Positions 35,901-44,430 of a stretch of DNA of 44,535 bases are shown one piece after another (positions within the stretch are counted from its first letter, which is position 1; each line of letters begins with the position of its first letter). A model generated the notes under the pieces. It was not told the DNA's origin. It made no database searches and saw only the letters and a program-made list of their open reading frames with translations. Made by a program: the position numbers and the translations under genes. This DNA is from Azolla pinnata (lineage: Eukaryota; Streptophyta; Polypodiopsida; Salviniales; Salviniaceae): assembly GCA_037176905.1 (NCBI GenBank), contig JBBBWG010032197.1, positions 62,497 through 107,031 on the forward strand. The letters run 5' to 3'.

Positions 35901-36025
35901 CCCTTACCGGAGACGTCGGCGCACAAGGACAGAGTGGCGCGAGGCAAAGAAAGCGGGGCCGGAAGAAAAGAAAACACGAAGAAGAAGAAGAAGAAGAAGA
36001 AGAAGAAGAAGCCCCCCAAGCTTTT

Positions 36026-36172
36026 TCAATCGTCGTCTTTGATCTTCTCCAGCACTTTGGCTGCGATCCGTCGGATGGTCTTGTGGAGGCGCAGGCCGAG
36101 GAGGAGGCCGAGGAGGAAGCTCCAGAGGGCGATCTTAGCGGCGGTCCAAGCGGAGACGACATATCTGGCCAT
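36026..36172 (-). CDS. Possible small membrane protein, 48 residues
   Basis: The ATG at 36172-36170 (context CTCATGG) begins MARYVVSAWTAAKIALWSFL, followed by LLGLLLGLRLH, a basic amphipathic stretch (KTIRRIAAKVLEKIK) and DDD before the stop. Residues 11-29 form one clear hydrophobic helix, so a single-pass membrane microprotein with a basic cytosolic tail is plausible. An in-frame ATG at 36211 would add 13 residues. It lies between two AAG/CTT arrays (35977-36012 and 36271-36310). The upstream one is a pyrimidine tract on the gene strand, like many plant core promoters. I do not recognise a family. Competing frames in the same GC-rich island lack such clear structure. Confidence 0.42.
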   Translation of the reverse strand: MARYVVSAWTAAKIALWSFLLGLLLGLRLHKTIRRIAAKVLEKIKDDD

Positions 36173-36309
36173 GAGCTCTGCGGCTCGAGTGTGGCCATGG
36201 CGATGGCGCACAGATCTTGGGGCAAATCTCAGAGTTTTCAGTTATTCACAAGAATGCCCCTGCCCAATGTTTAGTAGAAGAAGAAGAAGAAGAAGAAGAA
36301 GAAGAAGAA

Positions 36310-36930
36310 GCTAAGTTCAGATGTAGCTCAAGTTCGAGGAAATCGGGTTTTGTTCATGTTCAGGTTTAGCTCTCAAGTTTGCGGAAATCGGGTTTCGTTC
36401 GGATTTAGCTCAAGTCTGAGGAAATCGGGTTCTGTTCGGGTTTAGCTCAGGTTCGAAGAAATCAGATTCTGTTCCGGTTGAGATCAAGTTTAAGGAAATC
36501 GGATTCTGTTCAAGTTTAGCTCGAGTTTGAGGAAATTGGGTTTCGTTCGGATTTAGCTCAAGTCCGAGGAAATCGGGTTCTGTTCGGGTTCAGCTCAGGT
36601 TCGAAGAAATCGGATTCTGTTCCGGTTTAGATCAAGTTTAAGGAAATCGGATTCTGTTCAGGTTTAGCTCAAGTTCAAAGAGATCGGATTCTGTTCCAGT
36701 TTAGCTCAAGCCTGAGGAAATCGGGTTCTGTTCAGGTTTAGCTCTCGGCTCGAGCGAATCGGGTTCGGTTCATATTAGCTCGGTTTTTTAAGGAAATCGC
36801 GTTCGGTTCGGGTTTGGCTCGACTTGAAGAAATCGGGTTCAGTTCAGGTCTAGCTCGGTTTAAACGAAAATTGGGTCTGGTTTCTATTTTAGCTTGATTT
36901 TTCGAGGCTGGCGATTCTGTTTGGTTTCTG
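36310..36930. repeat. 37-bp satellite-like array with 148-bp higher-order period
   Basis: About 15 units of 37 bases of the form GTTCGGATTTAGCTCAAGTC followed by TGAGGAAATCGGGTTCT. The unit starting at 36397 matches the one at 36545 (148 bases, four units later) better than its neighbours, and the three that follow each show the same four-unit match. From about 36730 on, unit lengths drift and the order decays. Open frames through it (for example minus 36738-36935) are by-products. Confidence 0.93.
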
Positions 36931-37520
36931 TTCATGTGGTTACTAGCTCAATTGGGTTAGGTTTGGTTTGGGAGGTTTAGCTCGGTTTGAAGAAATCGGG
37001 TTCAATTCAGTTTGGGAGGTTCAGCACAGTTTGAAGAAATCTGGGTTTAGTTCATCTCCATTTTGGTTCGATTTGGGAGGCTAATAGTTTAGTTCGGGTC
37101 GGTTCGTGTGGTTACCAGTTCACTTTTCATTTGGTTTGGGATGATTTAGCTTGACATTGATAAAACAGATTATGTTCAATCATTGGAACCGTCTAAACCA
37201 GGGTTCAGTTTGGACCCTAAACTCTTTAGAAACGGTTCGATTCGGTTTTATAATCGAGGGGGAATGGATTGGTTTGGTTCTTATTCTGGAACCACTTAAA
37301 CCACGATTCAATTCGGTTCTAAAAAAGTCTTTAGAAACGTTCCAACTCGGTTTCTACGATCGAGGGGAATGATTCGGTTTTAGTTCTTAGTGGTTCGGTT
37401 CGGTTTTGTTCTAAACTCCTTCCGAAACGGTCTGATTCGGATTTGTAATCGAGTCGAGGGCAATGCTCCAGTTCGGTTTTCTTATTTTTTACCGAATCAA
37501 ATCGGTTCAATTTGAAGCTT
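36931..37520. repeat. Diverged GGTTCGG-rich repeats of about 100 bp
   Basis: Three diverged copies begin at about 37170, 37276 and 37373, each containing AACTCTTTAGAAACGGTTCG-like, CGGTTTTATAATCGAGG-like and GGAATG-like blocks. The stretch 36931-37170 holds irregular GGTTTGGGAGGTTTAGC motifs that bridge this family and the 37-bp array, so both probably share an ancestor. Confidence 0.75.
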
Positions 37521-38400
37521 TTTTAAGCGAATGGTTTGGTTCAGCTCATCCTTTGATGGTTTCGTTTCTGGCGAAGGAGAGAAAGAAAGATATTACTTAT
37601 GGAATTCGAGACTGTCTTCGAATACTGGATCAATGAATCGCTCATTTGCATAATAAGTTCAACTTGGTTCGATTCGGTTCTAGTGTGCAAAAACTGAACT
37701 GAATCGGGCCCATACATACAGACATACAGACATACAGACATGCATGCATGCATGCATGCAAGTTAATCTGCGATTAGCTTTACACAGATACTGACAAAGC
37801 GATGAAGGTCAACAGGAATACATTACACTTGGGCTCGTGTCTGCATCGTGCCGATGGGCGCTCAAAATGCCCATGTGTTAGTCTGGCATCTGCATGTGCG
37901 GGGGCGACGACATCGAGCGAGTGCGCGATCGGAGCTGCGAAAATCGTTCAGAATGGGGGGGAATGAAATCTTAAATAACAAGATGTGCAAAGGGAGATGG
38001 ATTCAACCGAATAATTAAAGAAAAGGAAAGCCGGATCGCAAGCCGCGGCATCGACACGATGGTGGCACTGGGCACGATCGATCCGAGAGCTTTACAACGC
38101 AGATCGATCGATCCCAATCATGGTAAAAACTCCGGGATCTTCTTTCTGTCTTTCTGTCTGCCTTTCTTCTTTCGTAAATGTATTATGCGAATCATTAAAA
38201 CCAGCACGACAGCACCAAAAGAGTGCGAAAACCTCGCTACCCCGAAAGCGACATAAATCCAACTCATCCGGGGGGGGACAAAAAGTTCCTCTACAACATA
38301 ACTGTTAAAAATGAAACTTGCAAAAGAAACTGCCAAATCAACTTTCTCTCCTCTTCTTCTTTGTTCTTCTTTGTTCTTCTTTGTTCCTTCTTTGTTCTTC
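37521..38400. other. Spacer upstream of the dirigent-like gene
   Basis: It holds a CATACAGA/CATG tract (about 37711-37760) and a 10-base TTGTTCTTCT repeat (about 38361-38400) just before the predicted TATA box. No gene is recognised. Confidence 0.6.
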
Positions 38401-38408
38401 TATTTAAA
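38401..38408 (+). promoter_or_regulatory. Predicted TATA box of the dirigent-like gene
   Basis: TATTTAAA followed by CCCCCCAAAG. A start near 38435 would give a leader of about 490 bases. There is no ATG on the plus strand between this site and the start codon at 38922, which supports the whole interval being leader (or leader plus intron). Confidence 0.5.
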
Positions 38409-38449
38409 CCCCCCAAAGCAACAAATCAGAGCAACACAACACAGAAATC

Positions 38450-38905
38450 ACCATCATCATCATCATAGTCATCATCCCATCCTCACCATCGTCATCATCT
38501 CATCCTCGCCATCGTCATCATCTCATCCTCATCATCGTCACCATCGTCACCATCCCACCCTCACCATCGTCACCATCCCACCCTCACCATCGTCACCATC
38601 GTCACCATCCCACCCTCATCATCGTCACCATCCCACCCTCACCGTCGTAACCATCCCACCCTCATCATCGTCACCATCCCACCCTCATTGTCGTAACCAT
38701 CCCATCCTCACTGTCGTCACCATCCCATCCTCATTGTCGTCACCATCCCATCCTCACCGTCGTCACCATCCCATCCTCACTGTCGTCACCATCCCATCCT
38801 CACTGTCGTAACCATCCCATCCTCACCGTCGTCACCATCCCATCCTCACCGTCGTCACCATCCCATCCTCACCGTCGTCACCATCCTCACCATCCTCACC
38901 ATCTC
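38450..38905. repeat. 23-bp minisatellite in the probable leader of the dirigent-like gene
   Basis: About 19 units of the form CCTCACCGTCGTCACCATCC plus CAT. Near the right end the period is exactly 23. Towards the left it breaks into CATCATCGTCACC variants. The array is C/T-rich with A and free of ATG on the plus strand. It ends 17 bases before the start codon. Because 23 is not a multiple of three it stays open with a 23-residue period in one frame, but this has no sign of being a protein. Confidence 0.93.
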
Positions 38906-38921
38906 CTCTGCGACAGGAAGA

Positions 38922-39604
38922 ATGGCGGCGACCTTCGGCTCCACGCTGGCGATGGCGGCGCTGCTTCTGGCGATGGCGATGGCGATCGGCGCCGCAGAGG
39001 CCCGGAAGAAGGCGGTGCTGCGCTACTACACGCAGCAGCAGCTCGGCGTGAACGAGTTCGGGCAGGTCGCCGCTGCAGTGCCGGCGGTGGCGGGGACCTT
39101 CACGGGCGTCGGCCTGCAGGTCGTCTACAACTACACAGTCACGGCGACGGGGGAGCCGACCTCGCAGGTCTTCTTCTTTCTTCTTCTTCTTTCGTCTTTC
39201 TTCCCAGGGTTTAGGGTTTTGCTTCTGCTTCTGCTTCTTCTTCTTCTGATTCTTCTGATTCTTCGTCTGATTCTTGTGATTCTTCCTTCTCGCAGGTTCT
39301 CGGCACGATCCGCGGCACCTCCGTCGTCGCCACCAACACCGTGAACTCCACCGTCTTCGTCGTCAACACCGTCGTCCGCTACACCAGCCCCAAGAAGGGC
39401 GGGCCCTCCGGCACCTTCTCCACGCAGGGCGAGGCCGACTTCGGCAGCGGCGCGCCCTTCGAGCTCGCCGTCACGGGCGGCACGGGCGACTTCCGCGGCG
39501 TCTTCGGCTACACCATCGCCTCCAGCTTCCGCTTCATCCCGCGGACCAACACCTCCACGGCCAAGGTCACCAACTACTACGTGACTCGCCTCTGGTGGAA
39601 CTGA
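38922..39604 (+). CDS. Secreted dirigent-like protein, two exons
   Basis: Exon 1 is 38922-39167 and exon 2 is 39296-39604, joined at TCGCAG|GTCTTC and CTCGCAG|GTTCTC in phase 0. The product is 184 residues, the usual dirigent length. Residues 1-27 form a signal peptide (ALLLAMAMAIGAAEA), so the protein should enter the apoplast. The mature part shows dirigent beta-barrel landmarks: QVLGTIRGTSVV, GEADFGSGAPFELAVTGGTG and DFRGVFGYTIASS. It ends TRLWWN. Dirigent proteins steer stereoselective coupling of phenoxy radicals to lignans or take part in lignin and defence chemistry. The substrate is unknown here. Most angiosperm dirigent genes lack introns, so the 128-base intron is notable. Third codon positions are nearly all G or C, unlike the SEC1, CCCH and U-box genes nearby. 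It has low-complexity repeats upstream, inside the intron and downstream. Confidence 0.86.
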
Positions 39605-39605
39605 T

Positions 39606-39780
39606 CAGAATCAAGAATCAAGAATCAAGAAGCAAGAAGCAAGAAGCAAGAAGCAGGAATCAAGAATCAAGAAGCAAGAATCAAGAAGCAACTGAACAAG
39701 AAGCAAGAAGCAAGAAGAAAACAAAACCCTAAATCCTGAACAAGAAGCAAGAAGCAAGAAGCAAGAAAGAAGAAGAAGAT
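39606..39780. repeat. 7-bp CAAGAAG/CAAGAAT array in the 3' flank of the dirigent-like gene
   Basis: A heptamer array with one ACTGAA interruption starts one base after the stop codon. If transcribed it forms the 3' untranslated region. ACCCTAGA/AACCCTA motifs follow up to about 39820. Confidence 0.9.
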
Positions 39781-39945
39781 CTAAACCCTAGAACCCTAGA
39801 ACCCTAGAAGCCTAAAACCCTTGACAAACTCTTCAATGAGAGAAATGCATTGCATGAATGAAATGGCCCCTCTTTCCCTTTCACTTCAAAAAACTTAGTT
39901 AGTGGCCACATATGGTTAACCCTATGGTGCCCTAACCCTAGAATA

Positions 39946-40146
39946 ATCTCTTCTTCTGATTCTTCTTCTTCTTCTTCTTCTTCTTCTTCTTCTGATTCTG
40001 ATTCTTCTTCTTCTTCTTCTGATTCTGATTCTTCTTCTTCTTCTTCTGATTCTGATTCTTCTTCTTCTTCTTCTTCTTCTTCTTCTTCTTCTTCTGATTC
40101 TGATTCTTCTTCTTCTTCTTCTTCTTCTTCTGATTCTTCTTCTTCA
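39946..40146. repeat. TTC array with TGATTC interruptions
   Basis: Pure TTC runs separated by single or double TGATTC. The same TTCTGATTC motif occurs in the dirigent intron (about 39243-39290). The Glu/Ser-rich minus-strand frame across it is not a gene. Confidence 0.93.
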
Positions 40147-40689
40147 TCTGCATATGTCCACATTGCACTTTGTATTCTGTCTCATAGAGATGATTCTAGT
40201 AAGGAAGATTCTTTGTTTCACAATGCATTTTAGTAGTAGTGGTGGTGGTGGTGGTGGAGGTAGTGTATGTGTGTTGTTTGGTGCCCGATAATTATGTTCT
40301 CGTTGCAGCATTCGCTAAGTCTGGCTAATCTAATTAGGCTTGAATCTAATCTAATCTAATTAGGCTAGAGTCGAACCTAATCTAATTAGGACTAGAATCG
40401 CCGATATGCGAGATTCGCCAGCCAGCAATCGCTAATATGTGATTTGAATTTAGAACGGAGATATTGAAATTGTGATGTCCCAACGAATTTACGACAACAA
40501 CAATGTGGTACCGGTGCTCGATCCAAACTGGTAACGCATCGATCGCCCATTCCAATCCAGCATTGGGCATCTATTTTACATACATTCTGTCGTTGTCCAC
40601 TTACTGTGTATGTCAGTGCTAGTCCATTCATGGTCAGATCGTTTTACAAAGATTGGTTCGCTTTGCACCCCCGTGTGTATAGATCAATT
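40147..40689. other. Spacer without recognised gene
   Basis: Includes a short GGT tract (about 40236-40258) and three TCTAATTAGG copies (40331-40390). No coding evidence. Confidence 0.5.
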
Positions 40690-40993
40690 AGGGAGAAGAA
40701 ATGATATGTCCGTTGTCTGATGTCATCTTGGATCGAGGAACCCCATTTGTCGTCTGTTTCTTGAATTCCATACTGACCTGCATTATTATTAGGCCATAAC
40801 TTCATCATCAAGCAACTAAGCTTTATGTGTTCGAGAATCATTTAAGGAGAAGAAACAATAGATCCAATGTCTGATGTGTCATCTTGGATCGAGGAACCCC
40901 ATTTGTCTTTTGTTTCTTGAATTCCATATTGACCAGCATTATTAGGCCACAACTTCATCATCAAACAGCTAAGCTTAATGTGTTCAAGAATCT
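40690..40993. repeat. Recent tandem duplication of about 150 bp
   Basis: Copy A is 40690-40840 and copy B is 40844-40993. They share long exact blocks such as GATCGAGGAACCCCATTTGT and TTCTTGAATTCCATA, with few substitutions and one or two 3-base gaps. No coding capacity. Confidence 0.93.
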
Positions 40994-41758
40994 GGCCTAC
41001 AAAAAACAAAGCATCTGGCTTTGATCGATGTCTACGCCTAGACGCACATTACAACTGCATTCAAAAGGTTTACACGAATGTGATGAAAACGGATGGATGG
41101 ATGGTCTTTGAACAAAACGTGGATTCCAACAATGTCATCAACGAAAAAAGTTGTCCTGAAAATCACAGATTGTTTCAAGGGATTTTCTCCACTTGAAATG
41201 GCGTTATACTTCTTCCTCCTTCCCTTGAGACACCAACATTTACTTGCAAGGGGCTGACTGGTTAACATAAGTTGTATGAAACTTGAATCAGCAGAGCACA
41301 ATTTGTAGTTGCTTGTGCTGCATCAATTTAATACTAGCATTAATCCTTTCATGGAGAAAGAAAAACAAGTTGTCCTGATTTTGTGATACCTCACGGAACT
41401 TGCACCACAATAATTGAGTATGCACGACATTGACGACAATCAAATCTGTGCATTTTCTAGCACAATCATCTACAACAGAACAAAATGTAGACGTGTCGGT
41501 GCTTCAGCATGATCACCATCATCTCATACAACAGGTACAGAAATGTACACATGCTGTGTATGCAGTTCTCAGTAGTCAAATAGGTTGTCCAGCTGCTCAA
41601 GAGAGTCAAAAACCCTCAAGAGGCCAGAAAATGTTGGGCTTGCAAAAGATGCAAAAAATACTTGGGGTCCTCTCCACAGAAGAAGAAGAAGAAGAAGCTA
41701 TTTCACAATATGCCATCTCATATTGCTCATATAAATCTTTGATGCCCTCTTTGTTTTT
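40994..41758. other. Spacer without recognised gene
   Basis: No domain-bearing frame on either strand. A short GAA run occurs at about 41682-41697. Confidence 0.5.
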
Positions 41759-42042
41759 GTTCTGGGTTTTCCTGTGTTTGGCTCATCGTGGCCAGCCTTT
41801 ATAAAACCTGCAATTGTGTAATGTTCCCACACCCCATATACTCTGAGTTGTCGACTGACTTCATGCATGCGCATCGACTCTGATGTTCAAAGAATTTGTA
41901 ATGTTTTGTTCTGGTTTTCCTGCGTTTGGCTCATTGTGGACAGCCTAAAACCTGCAATTTTGTAATATTCCCACACCCATATACTCTGAGTTGTCAACTG
42001 ACTTCATGCATGCACATCGACTCCGATGTTCAAAGAATTTGT
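41759..42042. repeat. Second tandem duplication, period 149 bp
   Basis: Copy A is 41759-41900 and copy B is 41908-42042. They share GTTTGGCTCAT, ATACTCTGAGTTGTC, ACTGACTTCATGCATGC and GATGTTCAAAGAATTTGT. Copy B lies 41 bases from the PPR stop codon, so the pair is probably in that gene's 3' untranslated region. Confidence 0.93.
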
Positions 42043-42083
42043 CCATCTATCTCAGTATTCCAAATCATCTCCACTCTTTCAGC

Positions 42084-44369
42084 TCATCCAGACATTGCCT
42101 TTTCAGCGCATGCAAAGATATTCGCTATGAGCAGAGATGTGGAATCGCTCTGGAAACCCACAAGCTTCATTTGATCAGCAAGCCCATGCGCTCTTTCGAC
42201 ATCGAGATGCATTCTACAAGCACTGAGCAGCGTGGTCCATGATGCATCGACAGGACATGGCGGCATCAAGCTCAGCAGGCCCTCTCCTTCCTCCAGCCTC
42301 CCAGCCCTGCTCAACAGGTTTACCACGCAGTTGAAATGCTGAACCGTCGGTGTGATACCACGACCTTCAACCATATAGAGGAAACAGCGGAGCCCTTCAT
42401 CCACATTCCCGCAATTGCAGCACGCCGAAAGAACACTTGAGAATGTTGCCTCGTCGGGGCTCACACCTTCCGATTTCATGCCATGGAATAGCTCTAACGC
42501 CATCTCGCCATGGCCATGTTGAGCATATCCTGAGATCAATGCATTCCATGTTACCACTGTCCTATGAGGCAACGCCTCGAAAACTAGCTTTGCATGATCT
42601 AGACTTCCGCATCTCGCATACATATGGATCAACGACGTTCCAACCACCGTATCGGATTCGATTGAAGCACCCATGATGCTTGCGTGCATCCTCCTACCAT
42701 CTGCTAGTGATGCCTCTGTAACGCATGCCGAAAGACAGCTTGAGAACGTGGCATAGTTGGGGATGAAACATTCCATCTGCATCTGATGAAAGCAATGAAA
42801 CGCCTGTAGGTAATGACGTTGCCTAGCAAATGCGGCAATCATGGCATTCCATGAAATCACATCCTTCTCAGGCGATTCATCGAACACGGAGCCTGCATAA
42901 TCCAGCCTATCCTGTTTTCCATAGAATGTGACAAGCGCTGTGTTCATGTCGGCATTCGTACTGTCTAAAGTCACAGATCCTACGATGCAAGCATGGGCAA
43001 ACTTCCCCTCCTCAAGCTTCCCTTCTTTACAAGCATCTAAAAGGATGGTGAACGTAGTCTCCACAGGCTCAATTGCTTCTTGCAGCATTTGCTTGAAATG
43101 CTGTACAGCCAACGTCTCCTCTTCGCAATGGATGAATGAAGCAAGCATCACGTTATAAGAGATTACATCACGTTCACACATGTGATCGAATGCTGTGCTA
43201 GCCTGCTCTAGGAGCTTGCATTTCCCGTACATGTGAACAAGGGCAGTTCCGACGACGACATCCGAAAATAGCTGGCATTGACCAAGGGTTGCATGTATGT
43301 GTTTCCCAAGACCGGGGTTTGGTAGAGATGCGCACGCAGAGAGCGCGTTGGTGCGAACAACAATGTCTGGCATTGCACCTTCCATGTGCATTTGGAAGAA
43401 CAATCGAATCGCCATATCTCCATGCATTTGATTGGTACACTCTGTTATCATAGTGCCCCAGGTAACACAGTTCCGATCAGTCATCTCCTCAAACACTTCT
43501 CGAGCTTCGACCAAGCTGCTGCATTTACCATACATGCTTATAAGAGCATTTGCAAGGACCACATCTAGATCCAAGGAGCTTTCCATCTCCGCCTTCCTCT
43601 TCTTCTCCTTCTCCTTCTTCTTCAGGCAAGCATGCAGTTGTCTGCCTTTCTCTAGCCATTTCTCATTTGCACACAGATTGAACAATGTGGTATATGTCAC
43701 AGGAGTCGGATTTACCTCTTCCTCCATCATCCTGTCAAAACAAGACAAAGCTTCGTTACCATATCCATGTTGACAGTAAGCAGAAATGATGGTATTCCAA
43801 CACACGGCATCTACCTCGTCGGCCATACGAAAAATCCTCAACGCATCTTCGAGGCTACGACATTTGTGGTACATGTTCACGAGAGCGCTGCAGAGCACCG
43901 GATCGAGGCGCAGGCGGCTCTCGGATAGGCATGCTTCCATCTTCCGAGCTTCGCACACATCTCCCAAATCCGCACAAGCGGAGAGGCAGGCGAGAAAGGA
44001 GACCCGGTCGGGGAGGACGTCCGCGTCCTCCCCGGACCTCATCCGCTCAAAGAGCGCGAGGGCTTCGCGGGAGTGCCGGTTGTCCGCGAGGGCCTTCATC
44101 GCGAGGTTCCAGGAGAAGGCGTTGGGGCGGGCGATGGAGGAGAAGGTGCGCAGCGCGTCGCGCGGGGCGCGGAGGCGGCCGTACATGCGGACGACGGAAT
44201 TGTGGAGGAACCGAAGCTGCAGGGGTCCGGCGCAGAGCTCGAGGAGGAGGGCGTGAAGGATGCGGCCATGGCGGAGGTCGGAGCAGAGGTTGAGGAGGGA
44301 GGCGATGGATTGCTGCTGCTGCGGTTGCTGTTGTCGAAGATCCGGCGAGCGGAGCTTGGAGATCGCCAT
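42084..44369 (-). CDS. PLS-class pentatricopeptide repeat protein
   Basis: A 761-residue protein without introns. After a short N-terminus with a Gln-rich stretch (RQQQPQQQQS) come about 18 PPR motifs in P-L-S order. Signatures include NAFSWNLAMKALADN, DAVCWNTIISAYCQHG, NCVTWGTMITECTN, DVISWNAMIAAFARQ, TVVTWNALISGYAQHGHGE and VQHFNCVVNLLSRAGRLEEG. Such proteins bind organellar RNA one base per repeat and promote editing, splicing or processing. A targeting peptide is expected but the N-terminus is short. A Lys/Glu-rich insertion (KKKEKEKKRK, about residues 250-260) interrupts one repeat. The C-terminus enters an E-like region (ASWTTLLSACRMH) and stops soon after at CAEKAMSG, with no complete E, E+ or DYW domain. 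It may need a partner for editing, or be slightly truncated. The first 350 bases are much more GC-rich than the rest. Confidence 0.94.
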   Translation of the reverse strand: MAISKLRSPDLRQQQPQQQQSIASLLNLCSDLRHGRILHALLLELCAGPLQLRFLHNSVVRMYGRLRAPRDALRTFSSIARPNAFSWNLAMKALADNRHSREALALFERMRSGEDADVLPDRVSFLACLSACADLGDVCEARKMEACLSESRLRLDPVLCSALVNMYHKCRSLEDALRIFRMADEVDAVCWNTIISAYCQHGYGNEALSCFDRMMEEEVNPTPVTYTTLFNLCANEKWLEKGRQLHACLKKKEKEKKRKAEMESSLDLDVVLANALISMYGKCSSLVEAREVFEEMTDRNCVTWGTMITECTNQMHGDMAIRLFFQMHMEGAMPDIVVRTNALSACASLPNPGLGKHIHATLGQCQLFSDVVVGTALVHMYGKCKLLEQASTAFDHMCERDVISYNVMLASFIHCEEETLAVQHFKQMLQEAIEPVETTFTILLDACKEGKLEEGKFAHACIVGSVTLDSTNADMNTALVTFYGKQDRLDYAGSVFDESPEKDVISWNAMIAAFARQRHYLQAFHCFHQMQMECFIPNYATFSSCLSACVTEASLADGRRMHASIMGASIESDTVVGTSLIHMYARCGSLDHAKLVFEALPHRTVVTWNALISGYAQHGHGEMALELFHGMKSEGVSPDEATFSSVLSACCNCGNVDEGLRCFLYMVEGRGITPTVQHFNCVVNLLSRAGRLEEGEGLLSLMPPCPVDASWTTLLSACRMHLDVERAHGLADQMKLVGFQSDSTSLLIANIFACAEKAMSG

Positions 44370-44430
44370 AGCCGCGCAGAGGTCGTCGTCTCTGCAGAGA
44401 GGCCGAATTTCGTAGCGTCTCAGAGATCTA

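Noticed and set aside
38311..38811. 166-codon frame rich in His/Pro/Ser/Thr
   Set aside because: It follows the 23-bp minisatellite (a 23-residue period) and crosses the predicted TATA box of the dirigent-like gene.
39804..40163. Acidic Glu/Ser frame on the minus strand
   Set aside because: Translation of a TTC/TGATTC array, with no sequence beyond the repeat that resembles a protein.
43786..44293. Arg-rich plus-strand frames antisense to the PPR 5' end
   Set aside because: Products of the GC-rich PPR coding sequence read in antisense.
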